This document shows, piece after piece, positions 1 through 9,019 of a DNA stretch of 26,701 nt. The stretch is from Hungateiclostridiaceae bacterium UBA1305 (GTDB lineage Bacteria > Bacillota > Clostridia > Acetivibrionales > DTU013). Both the position numbers and the translations under genes were made by a program. The stretch is taken from contig DBTX01000051.1 in assembly GCA_002307275.1 (NCBI GenBank), forward strand, positions 5,453-32,153, in the 5' to 3' direction. Numbering within the stretch: the first letter of the stretch is position 1; each line of letters starts with the position of its first letter. The notes under the pieces were generated by a model. It was not told the DNA's origin and ran no database searches. It saw only the letters and a program-made list of their open reading frames with translations.

Positions 1-42
1 TTTCTTTGACTAATGCGTTATAATAAGGTTTGCCTCGTTATA

Positions 43-816
43 TTATATCTCCATTACTTTTGACAATCTCTGGATCTTCAAAGTCTTGCCCGTTTTATCG
101 TCAATGTCCATATGAACGGCATTAAACTGGACACTGCCTTTAGCGAGTTCAAACCTTACCGGCATACCCAGAAGGAATTTTTCGAGAACTATTTCCCTGT
201 CCACACCGATAACACCTTCATAAGGTCCTGTCATACCCACATCGGTGATGAATGCAGTTCCGCATGGCAATATCCTCTCATCAGCTGTCTGTACATGCGT
301 GTGGGTTCCGATCACACCGCTTACCCTGCCATCCGCGTGCCAGGCCAGTGCACATTTTTCGGAAGTTGCTTCTGCGTGTATGTCTACTATGATGACCCTG
401 ACCTGGCTTTTCAAATACTCCAGTTCTCTGTCCAGTGATCTGAAAGGACAGTCCACGCCATCCATGTACACTCTTCCAAGTAAGTTCACGATACCGAGTT
501 TTCCTCCAATGATCGTCGATCCTTTTCCCGGTACTCCGGGCGAATAGTTAGCAGGCCTGATGATTTTGGAATCGCAATCGATAAAATTAGTAATTTCTCT
601 TTTAGACCATGTATGATTTCCCATGGTGAGTGCGTCGATACCGCATTTATAAAGCTCCTGCGCCACGACACTGGTAATGCCGGTTCCTCCTGCCGCATTT
701 TCACCATTCGCTATACAGAAATCGAATGGCATTTCCCTGCGTATGCTGCTTATCATTTCCCTGGCTGCTTTTCTGCCGGGGTTTCCTACGATATCACCAA
801 TGAACAATACCTTCAA
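43..816 (-). CDS. ymdB: YmdB-family metallophosphoesterase (TIGR00282)
   Basis: This 257-residue protein belongs to the YmdB/DR1281 metallophosphoesterase family. In Bacillus the protein hydrolyses 2',3'- and 3',5'-cyclic nucleotides and affects biofilm and motility gene expression. The dinuclear-metal ligands are visible in order: GDIVG with Asp8, NGENAAGG with Glu39, GNHTW near 67, DIHAE near 146-150, and GTHTHVQTADERI near 172. GTAFITDVGMTGPYEGVIG follows. The length is normal for the family. The start is TTG (814-816), supported by a GGAGGA ribosome-binding site 6 nt upstream (823-828). It lies downstream of rny, as in Bacillus, but two hairpins separate the two genes. Only 42 nt remain beyond its stop, so the next gene (spoVS in Bacillus) is outside the window. 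Confidence 0.95.
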   Translation of the reverse strand: MKVLFIGDIVGNPGRKAAREMISSIRREMPFDFCIANGENAAGGTGITSVVAQELYKCGIDALTMGNHTWSKREITNFIDCDSKIIRPANYSPGVPGKGSTIIGGKLGIVNLLGRVYMDGVDCPFRSLDRELEYLKSQVRVIIVDIHAEATSEKCALAWHADGRVSGVIGTHTHVQTADERILPCGTAFITDVGMTGPYEGVIGVDREIVLEKFLLGMPVRFELAKGSVQFNAVHMDIDDKTGKTLKIQRLSKVMEI

Positions 817-902
817 GACAATTCCTCCATAGTATAAAATATTACACTGTGTAAATAAGCTTGCAGACTTGCGTTTTGCATTGCTTTAATCTAATATAAC
901 AT

Positions 903-928
903 AAAAAGCGCGCCTCGGCACGCCTTTT
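903..928 (-). terminator. Probable second terminator between rny and ymdB
   Basis: Read on the minus strand this is a GC-rich hairpin with one bulge and a very tight turn, followed by a run of five T. It lies 33 nt beyond the stronger rny terminator, so it may act as a backup. The stem is imperfect, so confidence is moderate. Confidence 0.5.
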
Positions 929-960
929 GTTTATTCCATTATTATATTGGATCTGCACTA

Positions 961-993
961 AAAAATAAAGAGGGCTGTTAGCCCTCTTTATTT
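961..993 (-). terminator. Rho-independent terminator of rny
   Basis: A perfect 14-bp inverted repeat (963-976 with 980-993, loop of 3 nt) is followed on the minus strand by T residues. It overlaps the rny stop codon (992-994), so transcription should end immediately after rny and ymdB probably needs its own promoter. Confidence 0.85.
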
Positions 994-2584
994 ATTTAGC
1001 ATATTCGATTGCTCTGGTTTCTCTAATTACATTTACCTTTATTTGTCCCGGATATTCCAGCTCACTCTCGATTTTCTTAACAATTTCACGAGCCTTCAAT
1101 ACCATTTCATCATCAGATACGTCTTCCGGCTTGACTATTATCCTTATTTCCCGTCCCGCTTGAATTGCAAAACATTTTTCAACGCCGGGGAAGGAATTTG
1201 CTATCTCTTCAAGCTTTTCAATTCTCTTGATGTACGATTCAAGTGTTTCTCTTCTTGCACCTGGTCTTGCTGCCGAAATTGAATCAGCGGCCTGTACCAG
1301 TACAGCGACAATCGATGTAGGTTCAACATCTCCATGATGTGCCATAATCGAGTTGATGATGTCATTTCCTTCCTTGTACTTTTTGGCAAGGTCGGCACCA
1401 ATGGTTACATGAGAACCTTCAACTTCATGGTCTACAGCTTTGCCTATATCGTGCAGAAGACCTGCTCTCTTTGCAAGCACCACATCTGCACCGATCTCTG
1501 CTGCCATAATTCCAGCGAGGGTCGAAACCTCAATGGAGTGATTCAGCACGTTCTGACCGTAGCTGGTCCTGAATCTAAGCTTGCCAAGAAGCTTGATGAC
1601 TTCAGGATGCAATCCGTGAACGCCTGTCTCAAAGGTGGCGCGATCGCCTTCCTGGCGAATAGTATTCTCAACTTCCTTCTTTGCCTTTTCAACCATCTCT
1701 TCGATCCTTGCAGGGTGTATCCTGCCATCGACAATAAGCTTTTCCAGTGTTATCCTTGCAACTTCACGTCTTATTGGGTCAAATCCCGAGAGTATTACAG
1801 CTTCAGGTGTATCATCAATGATCAGGTCAATTCCCGTAAGAGTCTCGAGTGTTCTGATATTTCTGCCTTCACGGCCTATTATGCGGCCTTTCATTTCATC
1901 ATTAGGCAGTGGTACGACTGATACTGTGGTTTCGGATACATGGTCAGCGGCGCATTTCTGTATCGCTGTTGCAACAATGTCTCTTGCTCTGCTGTCAGCA
2001 TCATACTTTGCTTTTGCTTCAAGATCTTTAACAAGCATCGCAAGTTCATGCTTCACTTCATCCTCAACATTACGGATGAGGTATTGCTTTGCATCCTCCA
2101 CAGAAAGTCCTGAAATTCTTTCAAGTTCATCAAGCTGCCTTTTCTGCAGTTCAGCAACCTTTTCCTGTGTGGCTTGAACTTCCTTCGTTTTCTTGTTCAG
2201 GTTTTCTTCTTTCTGCTCCAGCGATTCAACTTTTTTGTCGAGAGTCTCCTCTTTCTGGACCAGTCTTCTTTCCTGCCTTTGAATCTCATTCCTGCGTTCC
2301 TTGATCTCCCTGTCCAGTTCCATTCTGCTTCTGTGAACCTCTTCCTTTGCTTCAAGAAGAGCTTCCCTCTTTTTACTTTCGGCCATTTTCAATGCATCAT
2401 TAACAATTCTCTTGGATTCCAGTTCAGCACTGCCGATTTCAGCTTCTGCATCATTTTTCCTGCGGTTATATCCTTTACGGAACGAAATAATTGAAGCAAC
2501 TATCGCCCCAATTATCAGGCCAATCAATATTCCTATACCTACTTCTAAAAAAATAACACACACCTCCTTATATTCAGTTTTCAA
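992..2584 (-). CDS. rny: Ribonuclease Y
   Basis: RNase Y is the membrane-anchored endoribonuclease that starts mRNA decay in many Firmicutes. The order of parts is clear: an N-terminal membrane helix (about 10-33), a long charged coiled coil (about 38-165), a KH RNA-binding domain with GRIIGREGRNIRTLE (about 232), and an HD domain with LLHDIGKAVDHE (about 370). The C-terminus VIRETRAIEYAK matches the family. Length is 530 aa from the TTG at 2584, close to the 520 aa of the Bacillus protein. That TTG has GGAG 6 nt upstream. A stronger AAGGAGG lies inside the reading frame and would place initiation about 10 codons later, where no ATG, GTG or TTG is well spaced. The start is therefore uncertain. 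A sigma-A promoter lies at 2708-2736. Confidence 0.97.
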   Translation of the reverse strand: MKTEYKEVCVIFLEVGIGILIGLIIGAIVASIISFRKGYNRRKNDAEAEIGSAELESKRIVNDALKMAESKKREALLEAKEEVHRSRMELDREIKERRNEIQRQERRLVQKEETLDKKVESLEQKEENLNKKTKEVQATQEKVAELQKRQLDELERISGLSVEDAKQYLIRNVEDEVKHELAMLVKDLEAKAKYDADSRARDIVATAIQKCAADHVSETTVSVVPLPNDEMKGRIIGREGRNIRTLETLTGIDLIIDDTPEAVILSGFDPIRREVARITLEKLIVDGRIHPARIEEMVEKAKKEVENTIRQEGDRATFETGVHGLHPEVIKLLGKLRFRTSYGQNVLNHSIEVSTLAGIMAAEIGADVVLAKRAGLLHDIGKAVDHEVEGSHVTIGADLAKKYKEGNDIINSIMAHHGDVEPTSIVAVLVQAADSISAARPGARRETLESYIKRIEKLEEIANSFPGVEKCFAIQAGREIRIIVKPEDVSDDEMVLKAREIVKKIESELEYPGQIKVNVIRETRAIEYAK

Positions 2585-2590
2585 TGGTCA

Positions 2591-2636
2591 CTCCAGTCGA
2601 ATGGGCGAACAGTTGACTTATGTCAACGACAAGCCC
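2591..2636 (+). repeat. Hairpin repeat, copy A
   Basis: This is one of four intergenic copies of a short element whose core is close to GCATGGGCGAGC, followed by a stem-loop and then a GACCAGCC-like end. Here the core is ATGGGCGAAC and the stem is a perfect GTTGAC/GTCAAC pair (2612-2617 and 2622-2627) with loop TTAT. It lies in the expected 5' untranslated region of rny, in antisense orientation to that transcript. Confidence 0.65.
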
Positions 2637-2707
2637 GATTACGAACCGGATATTAGATAATGTGCAGATGACTAGAACCATCCGCTATATATCTCAAATA
2701 CAAATTA

Positions 2708-2736
2708 ATTGTAAACTTTTTTAATTTTTATGTCAA
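2708..2736 (-). promoter_or_regulatory. Sigma-A promoter of rny
   Basis: On the minus strand, TTGACA (2731-2736) and TACAAT (2708-2713) are separated by exactly 17 nt. This predicts a start near 2700 and a leader of about 115 nt that contains repeat copy A. The remainder of 2585-2843 shows no gene and no clear ygiQ terminator. Confidence 0.8.
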
Positions 2737-2843
2737 GAAAAACAAAGATGGCGGTAATCAGCCTATTTGATACACTATCGCTCTATTTCAGCCGATAATT
2801 TTCTATCGAAAACCAAGTTTTTCAGTAATGCAAAGAAGGTTTT

Positions 2844-4766
2844 TCAACGTCTGGCCTTCTTTCCTGACCTCTCTTTTCTACAATTGCCGGCTGTATTCGC
2901 TTCCCTCAGATCACGCCTGTGCTGTTCAGGCCATACAAGGCATTCTTTTCCAAAGCCGATCAGATCCTCTCTGCCGGCTTTCCTCAGAGCCTCTCTGACC
3001 AGGGCTTGATTCTCGCTGCGTCTGAACTGCAGCAGTGCCCTCTGCATGGCCTTCTCCCTCGGCGATATCGGTACATAAACGCTTTTCATCGTCCTTGGGT
3101 CCAGCAATGTGTAAAACATACAGGTAGACAGCGTTCCAGGCGTAGGATAGAAATCCTGTACCTGTTCCGGCGTATATCCGTTGTGTTTAAGATAAAGCGC
3201 CAATTCGACCGCAGCATTTAAATCGCTTCCCGGATGACTCGAGATCAGATACGGTACAAGATACTGCTCTTTTCCGATATTCTTGTTTATTTCATAGAAT
3301 TTCTTTACAAAAGCATCATAAACCTTCCCACCCGGTTTGCCCATTTTTTCAAGTACTCTGTCAACAACATGTTCAGGTGCAACCTTCAATTGCCCACTGA
3401 CATGGTACTCGCAAAGCTCCTTGAAGAAGTCATCATTTTTGTCAAGCATCAGGTAATCATACCTGATCCCCGACCGGATAAAGACCTTCTTCACATCCGG
3501 TATCTGCCTGAGTTTTCGAAGAAGCTCCAAATACTCGCTGTGATCCACCTTAAGATTTTTACAGGGCTGCGGGTAAAGGCACTGTTTTCCTTTACAGGTA
3601 CCATGCTCCTTCTGTCTGTCACAGGCAATATTTCTAAAATTAGCCGTCGGACCGCCCACATCATGGATGTATCCTTTAAAACCAGGCTGCCATACAAGCT
3701 TCTTCGCTTCATTCAAAATGGAAGCCTGGCTTCGTTTCTGAATGACCCTTCCCTGATGGAAATTCAACGCACAGAAGGAACATCCGCCGTAACATCCCCG
3801 GTGGCTGGTGATACTGAACTCCACTTCATTGATGGCAGGAATGCCGCCCAAGTTTTCATAAGAAGGATGATACGTCCTTTCATAAGGCAGCGCATAGACT
3901 CTGTCCAGTTCCTTCACTGACATCGGTAAAGCCGGTGGATTCTGAACGACAAATTTATCGCCATGCGGCTGAATCATAATTCTTCCGTTCAATGCATCCT
4001 GTTCGTTATACTGAACCATGAAAGCTTCCGCATATGTCTTTTTACTCAAAATTATCTCTTCATAGGATGGCAGTAATATGCTGTGGTCTTCAGCTCCGTT
4101 TCCTTCCTGAGCATGCTGATCTGTTTTACCAGACTTCCAGGCTCCTACAGGTTCGATGGTGTCTGATAGATATGCAGTGCCGCGGATATAGCGGATCTTA
4201 TCAATGGGATAGCCTTTTGATAACGCTGATGCTATTTCTACGATCGGTTTTTCTCCCATGCCATAAATAAGCAGATCAGCTTTGCTGTCCATCAGGATGG
4301 AACGCCTTACCTTGTTGTCCCAGTAATCATAATGTGCAAATCTTCTCAGACTGGCTTCCAGTCCGCCTATGATCACCGGAACTCCCTTGAAAGCTTCACG
4401 TACCCTGTTCGCATAGACAATAACCGCCCTGTCCGGCCTGTAACCCGCCTTCCCCCCTGGAGAATAACTGTCGTCGCTCCTGGGCTTTTTACTTGCCGTA
4501 TAATGATTTACCATTGAATCAATAACACCTGAAGAAATAAGCACTGCATAGTTAGGTCGTCCTAACCTCATGAAGTCATTATAAGTTTTCCAATCCGGCT
4601 GTGCGATGATCCCAACCCGATATCCTTCACTTTCAAGCACTCTTGTGATGATGGCATGACCAAAGCTTGGATGGTCTACATATGCGTCACCGCTTATATA
4701 AAGGAAGTCGATACTGTCCCAGCCTCGGGCTTCCATGTCCTCTCTGCTTACCGGTAAAAATGACAT
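2844..4766 (-). CDS. ygiQ: YgiQ family radical SAM protein
   Basis: This 640-residue protein is a member of the YgiQ (UPF0313) radical-SAM family, whose reaction is not established. The [4Fe-4S]/SAM motif is plain: HRGCYGGCSFCALNFHQGR near residue 320, with the CxxxCxxC spacing. The N-terminus (FLPVSREDMEARGWDSIDF, then SGDAYVDHPSFGHAII) and the C-terminal block with PTPGTLSTCMFYT are family signatures. The last 30 residues are basic (KERSGKKARR), as in other YgiQ proteins. The ATG at 4764-4766 has AAGGAG about 6 nt upstream. It lies 105 nt downstream of the TPR gene and may share its transcript, since no terminator is evident between them. Nothing suggests decay. Confidence 0.93.
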   Translation of the reverse strand: MSFLPVSREDMEARGWDSIDFLYISGDAYVDHPSFGHAIITRVLESEGYRVGIIAQPDWKTYNDFMRLGRPNYAVLISSGVIDSMVNHYTASKKPRSDDSYSPGGKAGYRPDRAVIVYANRVREAFKGVPVIIGGLEASLRRFAHYDYWDNKVRRSILMDSKADLLIYGMGEKPIVEIASALSKGYPIDKIRYIRGTAYLSDTIEPVGAWKSGKTDQHAQEGNGAEDHSILLPSYEEIILSKKTYAEAFMVQYNEQDALNGRIMIQPHGDKFVVQNPPALPMSVKELDRVYALPYERTYHPSYENLGGIPAINEVEFSITSHRGCYGGCSFCALNFHQGRVIQKRSQASILNEAKKLVWQPGFKGYIHDVGGPTANFRNIACDRQKEHGTCKGKQCLYPQPCKNLKVDHSEYLELLRKLRQIPDVKKVFIRSGIRYDYLMLDKNDDFFKELCEYHVSGQLKVAPEHVVDRVLEKMGKPGGKVYDAFVKKFYEINKNIGKEQYLVPYLISSHPGSDLNAAVELALYLKHNGYTPEQVQDFYPTPGTLSTCMFYTLLDPRTMKSVYVPISPREKAMQRALLQFRRSENQALVREALRKAGREDLIGFGKECLVWPEQHRRDLREANTAGNCRKERSGKKARR

Positions 4767-4871
4767 TGCATTCTCCTTAAGTTCCCTGTAACATCAATTT
4801 CAAGTTTATTCATCGAAATAATTCATTCTCTGCAATATTAATTCTAACACAAAACCTGCCTGTTTAAACCT

Positions 4872-6599
4872 CTATGAAACCAATTCCTTAAAATCGATCC
4901 TGCCTCGCATTCCATCAAAAGCATTGTTTTTTCTTGCATCGCTGCGAACGTCCTCATTCAGTGCAATTGCCTGCTTCAGGTTTTCGCCGGCAATATCATA
5001 TCTTCCGAGCATGGCATAAATTGCAGCTATGTTGTAATGCAGCTCTCCATCGGAAGGTTTGATACTCAAAGCACATTTATATGCCTCTATTGCATCATTG
5101 TAATGCCGAAGTTCAGTAAGCGCCGCACCAAGGCAGTAGTAGACCTCAAGCTCCTTCGGATTGATATCGATTGCGTTTCTGTATGCTGCAACAGATTCGA
5201 CATATCTTCCGGCTTCGAAAAGGTTCATGCCCATATTGAAAAACAGATTAAAATCCTGTCCATTCATCCTGATACCTTTCTCATAAACATCCAGGGCCTC
5301 CTGCTGCCTTCCTGCAATGGAAAGCGCTATTCCAAGATTGTTGTAGGCACCGGTAAAAGCAGGATTTACTTTTATGGTATTTTGGTATGCCTCGATTGCA
5401 GACTCCCAATTGCCGCCTTCCTCCAATGCTACCGCCATATTATAATAATTCCTGTAGCTGTCCGGCTTCAGTTTTATTGCCTCGCTATAACTGGACACCG
5501 CATCACTCCAACGCTTCAGCCTGCTGAAAAGGTTCGCCCTGCTGCACCATGCCTGATATTCATCCGGTTTAAGCTTTATTATTTCCTCATAGATCTCCAA
5601 AGCTGCCTCATATTTATTTTGCCTTAACAGTGCCTTTCCCAATTCATCTCTTGCCTCAATCCCAAGAGGCTGGAGCTTAATACAGTTTCTGAGCTCTGCT
5701 TCAGCCTCCGGGTATCTGGATGCATCATTCAGAAGCCTTCCTGATATGAAATACGCCCTGTAACTGCCATCCCCGTTTTTCATCCTGTTAAGCAGTTCGA
5801 TTCCCTTATCCTTCTCACTCATATGAACATACGCAAATGCAAGGTTCTCGCCCACCGAAATATTTGATGGATCTAACTCCAGCGCCTTTTCAAAGCTATT
5901 GGCAGCTTTTTCATACTTTTTAAGCATAAAATATGTATTTCCAAGATTGTAATGCAGTTCCTGAACCTTCAAAGACGCCTGATCAGCCAATTCCAGTGCC
6001 TTTTTATAGCCTTCCAAAGCATCGTTGTATCTTTCAAGCCTGTAACAGATGTCTGCAACATTATAGAAAAGCATATACGATGTACCGGCTACTTTAGCCA
6101 GAGTATCGTAAATAGGATACGCATCGGCAAGCTTATTCTCACTAATTAGCGAATGTGCATGATTCAAGGATTTTCTAATGCTCTTCTGAATGTCTTCAGG
6201 TAGATTTTTGAGGTCTTTCATTATTTCGTTCGTCTGCTTTTCCCTGGCAGGACGATTGATTCCTTCGGAAGGAAGACACCTTGTATCCGGCTCGGGTTGC
6301 ACAGACGCTTCAACAAGGCCATTATAAACACCTTTGCTTTTAACCTTTTTGATCATTGAATGATAATCAGTTAAAATAAAAAACGCAGGCAATAATATGC
6401 CAAGAAGCAAATTGGATGCCTCTACAACCGGAAGCGCCTCTACATTGTCAATAAAGCCCGGTATGGCGATAGCCAGCGAAAACACCTGGCAACACACCGG
6501 TATCACCATCAAAAGGCTTTTTTTCCTAACCAGGCGGTAGAATGTGTATGTCAGAAGTAAAATCATTAAAACGATCATAAAACCGTTTACAACCGACAT
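4872..6599 (-). CDS. Membrane-anchored TPR-repeat protein
   Basis: The first 90 residues contain about three hydrophobic segments (roughly 6-22, 30-48 and 60-78), which would anchor the protein in the membrane. A charged linker follows, then about 11 consecutive tetratricopeptide repeats from residue 150 to 560, shown by recurring patterns such as YNLGNTYFMLKKYEKAANSF and YNNLGIALSIAGRQQEALD. TPR arrays bind proteins, and no enzymatic domain is visible, so it is probably a scaffold; the partner is unknown. The ATG at 6597-6599 has GGAGG 6 nt upstream. The spoIIIE stop is only 11 nt before it, so the two genes are almost certainly cotranscribed, which suggests a role in the cell envelope, division or sporulation. 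That role is inferred from position only. Confidence 0.85.
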   Translation of the reverse strand: MSVVNGFMIVLMILLLTYTFYRLVRKKSLLMVIPVCCQVFSLAIAIPGFIDNVEALPVVEASNLLLGILLPAFFILTDYHSMIKKVKSKGVYNGLVEASVQPEPDTRCLPSEGINRPAREKQTNEIMKDLKNLPEDIQKSIRKSLNHAHSLISENKLADAYPIYDTLAKVAGTSYMLFYNVADICYRLERYNDALEGYKKALELADQASLKVQELHYNLGNTYFMLKKYEKAANSFEKALELDPSNISVGENLAFAYVHMSEKDKGIELLNRMKNGDGSYRAYFISGRLLNDASRYPEAEAELRNCIKLQPLGIEARDELGKALLRQNKYEAALEIYEEIIKLKPDEYQAWCSRANLFSRLKRWSDAVSSYSEAIKLKPDSYRNYYNMAVALEEGGNWESAIEAYQNTIKVNPAFTGAYNNLGIALSIAGRQQEALDVYEKGIRMNGQDFNLFFNMGMNLFEAGRYVESVAAYRNAIDINPKELEVYYCLGAALTELRHYNDAIEAYKCALSIKPSDGELHYNIAAIYAMLGRYDIAGENLKQAIALNEDVRSDARKNNAFDGMRGRIDFKELVS

Positions 6600-6610
6600 G
6601 TTTTTCCTCC

Positions 6611-9019
6611 CTACTCCTTATTGGCCATTTGCATTTCCTGCCACTGCACTTTGGAAATCAGTATCTGTCTCGGTTTGCTTCCTTCAAAACCGCCGACGAT
6701 CCCCCTTGCTTCCATTTGATCCACTATTCTTGCGGCTCTGGCATAACCTACCTTGAACTTCCGCTGTATCAGTGAAACCGACGCCTGCCCCGCCTCAACC
6801 ACAAGCTCTATAGCTTTTGGAAGCAGTTCATCATTATCTCCGCTGTCACCGCTGAGAGTATTGTCTTCGCTGTTTATTTCTTCTATTATCGTATCATCAT
6901 AAAGCACATTGCCCTGTGACTTGACAAATTCGACAACCTTTTCAACCTCCGCATCGGTAATATTAGCACCCTGAACCCTGATCGGCTTGGCCCTGCCAAC
7001 CGGATGCATCAGCATGTCTCCTCTGCCAAGAAGCTTTTCCGCACCTGCCATGTCCAGAATTGTTCTGGAATCAATCTGCGACGACACGGCGAATGATATC
7101 CTTGAGGGGATGTTTGCTTTGATAACTCCTGTGATGACGTCAACCGATGGCCTTTGAGTGGCAATAACGAGATGCATGCCGGCAGCTCTTGCCATCTGAG
7201 CAAGTCGGCAAATAGCATCTTCCACATCGTTCGGCGCAACCATCATCAGGTCGGCAAGCTCGTCTATTATGATGACGATCTGCGGCATTGCAGGCTGCTC
7301 TCCAGTCCTTTTTACCAGATCGTTATAACCTTTGATATCCCTTACTGCCTTGTCGGCAAACAGCTTGTACCGGTTTACCATCTCCTGAACAGCCCAGTTC
7401 AGGGCGCCTGCAGCTTTCTTCGGCTCTGTGACAACCGGTATCAGCAGATGAGGTATTCCGTTATAAACACCAAGCTCGACCACTTTCGGGTCGATCATCA
7501 GCAGCTTCACTTCGTCCGGAGCAGCTTTATATAAAATACTTACGATCAGGCTGTTGATACATACGCTCTTGCCTGAACCGGTTGCTCCTGCAATCAGAAG
7601 ATGAGGCATTTTGCCTATATCAGCGATTATGATCTCACCCGACACATCCTTACCGACGGCAAAACTCAATTTCGATGGCTGCTGCATGAATTCCGTCGAT
7701 TCTATAACATCTCTGACCAGAACCATGTTCACTTCCTTGTTCGGAACCTCGATCCCTATTGCCGCTTTACCCGGGATCGGCGCTTCGATCCTGATGGCCG
7801 GCGCTGCCAGATTCAGGGCGATATCGTCGGAAAGGTTCACGATCCTGCTCACCTTGACTCCCGCACTTGGCTGAAGCTCATATCGTGTAACCGTTGGGCC
7901 TCTTGTAACATTAATAACCTTTGCGGATACGCCGAAGCTGCCCAACGTATCCTCCAGCTTTTTGGCGCCTTCCAGCACCTGGTTTCGGTAATTTTTTGAA
8001 TTGCCTCCGGTTTCAATATCTGTCTTTAACAGGTCATAAGGCGGATAAGCATACTTGACCGGCGCATCTGCCTTTGCCTGAGTATTAATACCATCTGCTG
8101 TTCCGGAAGGTATTCCACCCCTGTTTGTATTTAACTTTTCCAGACCGCTGGTCATTCTGGGCTTTTTCATTTTCAAATCGCCCAGCACAAGCTCCAGTGG
8201 CATGTCCTCTTCAGCAGCATCAGACACACTTGTTGATACAGCCGCCGCGTCATCCTTGAGCTTTTTACCTGTTTTTTCTCTGGACTCCCTTGTTGACTTT
8301 TCTATTTTAAAATCAATGACTTTTGGTTTTTTATCAAATTGCAGCGATATGTTATCGCCATCGCCAATAATGGATGGCTGCCTGTCATCTTCTTCCATAT
8401 CAGCAGGAGATTTCCTGTCCGTTTTACCTTTTATTGCATCATTCTGACGGACAAAAAGGCTATGGACATTTTTTATAAAACCGGAAATGGAGGAGTTTGT
8501 CAAAAGTATGATGTCGACAAGTGATAGTGCTGTAAGAATAATTATTGTTCCTAAAATACGGAACGTCACAAGGAACGGCAGGCTTATAATACCGCCGAGC
8601 ACGCCACCCCCTGATAAAGTTGTGCCATCTGTATATAATTTTCCAAGAATGAACAAAGGGGTCTGTCTATAATCTTCAGCTCTGTAATGCCAGGTCTGTA
8701 TCAGTGCTGAGACAAGAAGTATCAGGAAAAATGTATAAAGTGGTTTGTTTTTCAACTCCATTCCATCGCGGAACAGCATCAGAGCTACAGCATACAGGAG
8801 GATCACCGGCGGAATCAGAAAGGAAGGCAGCCCAAGCATTCCCAGTGATGCATCTCTAATGAAAATACCAAAGATACCTATTGAATCCTTGACATAGAAA
8901 CTTAGCAGCATCAATATGCCCAGCGTCAAAACCAATATCCCTTTTATCTCATACATATGAAGCGTTTGAACCTTTTTCTTAAGCTTGTACTTTTTCTTTT
9001 GTGTTTTTTTCCCTTTCAA
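6611..9019 (-). CDS. spoIIIE: FtsK/SpoIIIE family DNA translocase
   Basis: This DNA pump moves chromosomes through the division or sporulation septum. Four membrane segments fill the first 200 residues. A linker of low complexity follows, then the motor domain with Walker A AGATGSGKSVCIN (about 475) and Walker B IVIIIDELADLMM (about 555). The C-terminal gamma winged helix ends the protein (LIQRKFKVGYARAARIVDQME). The open frame continues upstream to 9172, but I place the start at TTG 9017-9019 because GGGGGTGA lies just before it; this gives 802 aa. The ATG at 9038-9040 has no ribosome-binding site and lies in repeat copy B. Order with tepA and ylzJ matches Bacillus spoIIIE, apart from the chemoreceptor gene in between. 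FtsK and SpoIIIE cannot be separated by sequence alone here. Confidence 0.93.
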   Translation of the reverse strand: MKGKKTQKKKYKLKKKVQTLHMYEIKGILVLTLGILMLLSFYVKDSIGIFGIFIRDASLGMLGLPSFLIPPVILLYAVALMLFRDGMELKNKPLYTFFLILLVSALIQTWHYRAEDYRQTPLFILGKLYTDGTTLSGGGVLGGIISLPFLVTFRILGTIIILTALSLVDIILLTNSSISGFIKNVHSLFVRQNDAIKGKTDRKSPADMEEDDRQPSIIGDGDNISLQFDKKPKVIDFKIEKSTRESREKTGKKLKDDAAAVSTSVSDAAEEDMPLELVLGDLKMKKPRMTSGLEKLNTNRGGIPSGTADGINTQAKADAPVKYAYPPYDLLKTDIETGGNSKNYRNQVLEGAKKLEDTLGSFGVSAKVINVTRGPTVTRYELQPSAGVKVSRIVNLSDDIALNLAAPAIRIEAPIPGKAAIGIEVPNKEVNMVLVRDVIESTEFMQQPSKLSFAVGKDVSGEIIIADIGKMPHLLIAGATGSGKSVCINSLIVSILYKAAPDEVKLLMIDPKVVELGVYNGIPHLLIPVVTEPKKAAGALNWAVQEMVNRYKLFADKAVRDIKGYNDLVKRTGEQPAMPQIVIIIDELADLMMVAPNDVEDAICRLAQMARAAGMHLVIATQRPSVDVITGVIKANIPSRISFAVSSQIDSRTILDMAGAEKLLGRGDMLMHPVGRAKPIRVQGANITDAEVEKVVEFVKSQGNVLYDDTIIEEINSEDNTLSGDSGDNDELLPKAIELVVEAGQASVSLIQRKFKVGYARAARIVDQMEARGIVGGFEGSKPRQILISKVQWQEMQMANKE

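Noticed and set aside
30..41. A 12-nt match (GCCTCGTTATAT) between the ymdB 3' end and the end of the 61-aa gene near 24292.
   Set aside because: Too short and AT-rich to distinguish from chance, with no similar flanks.
1334..1921. A 195-aa plus-strand frame inside rny.
   Set aside because: It lies wholly opposite the conserved KH and HD coding region, so it is a shadow.
2791..2798. GCCGATAA, a perfect sigma-D -10, on the plus strand.
   Set aside because: There is no TAAA-like -35 at the right distance and no plus-strand gene follows; it would only read antisense into ygiQ.
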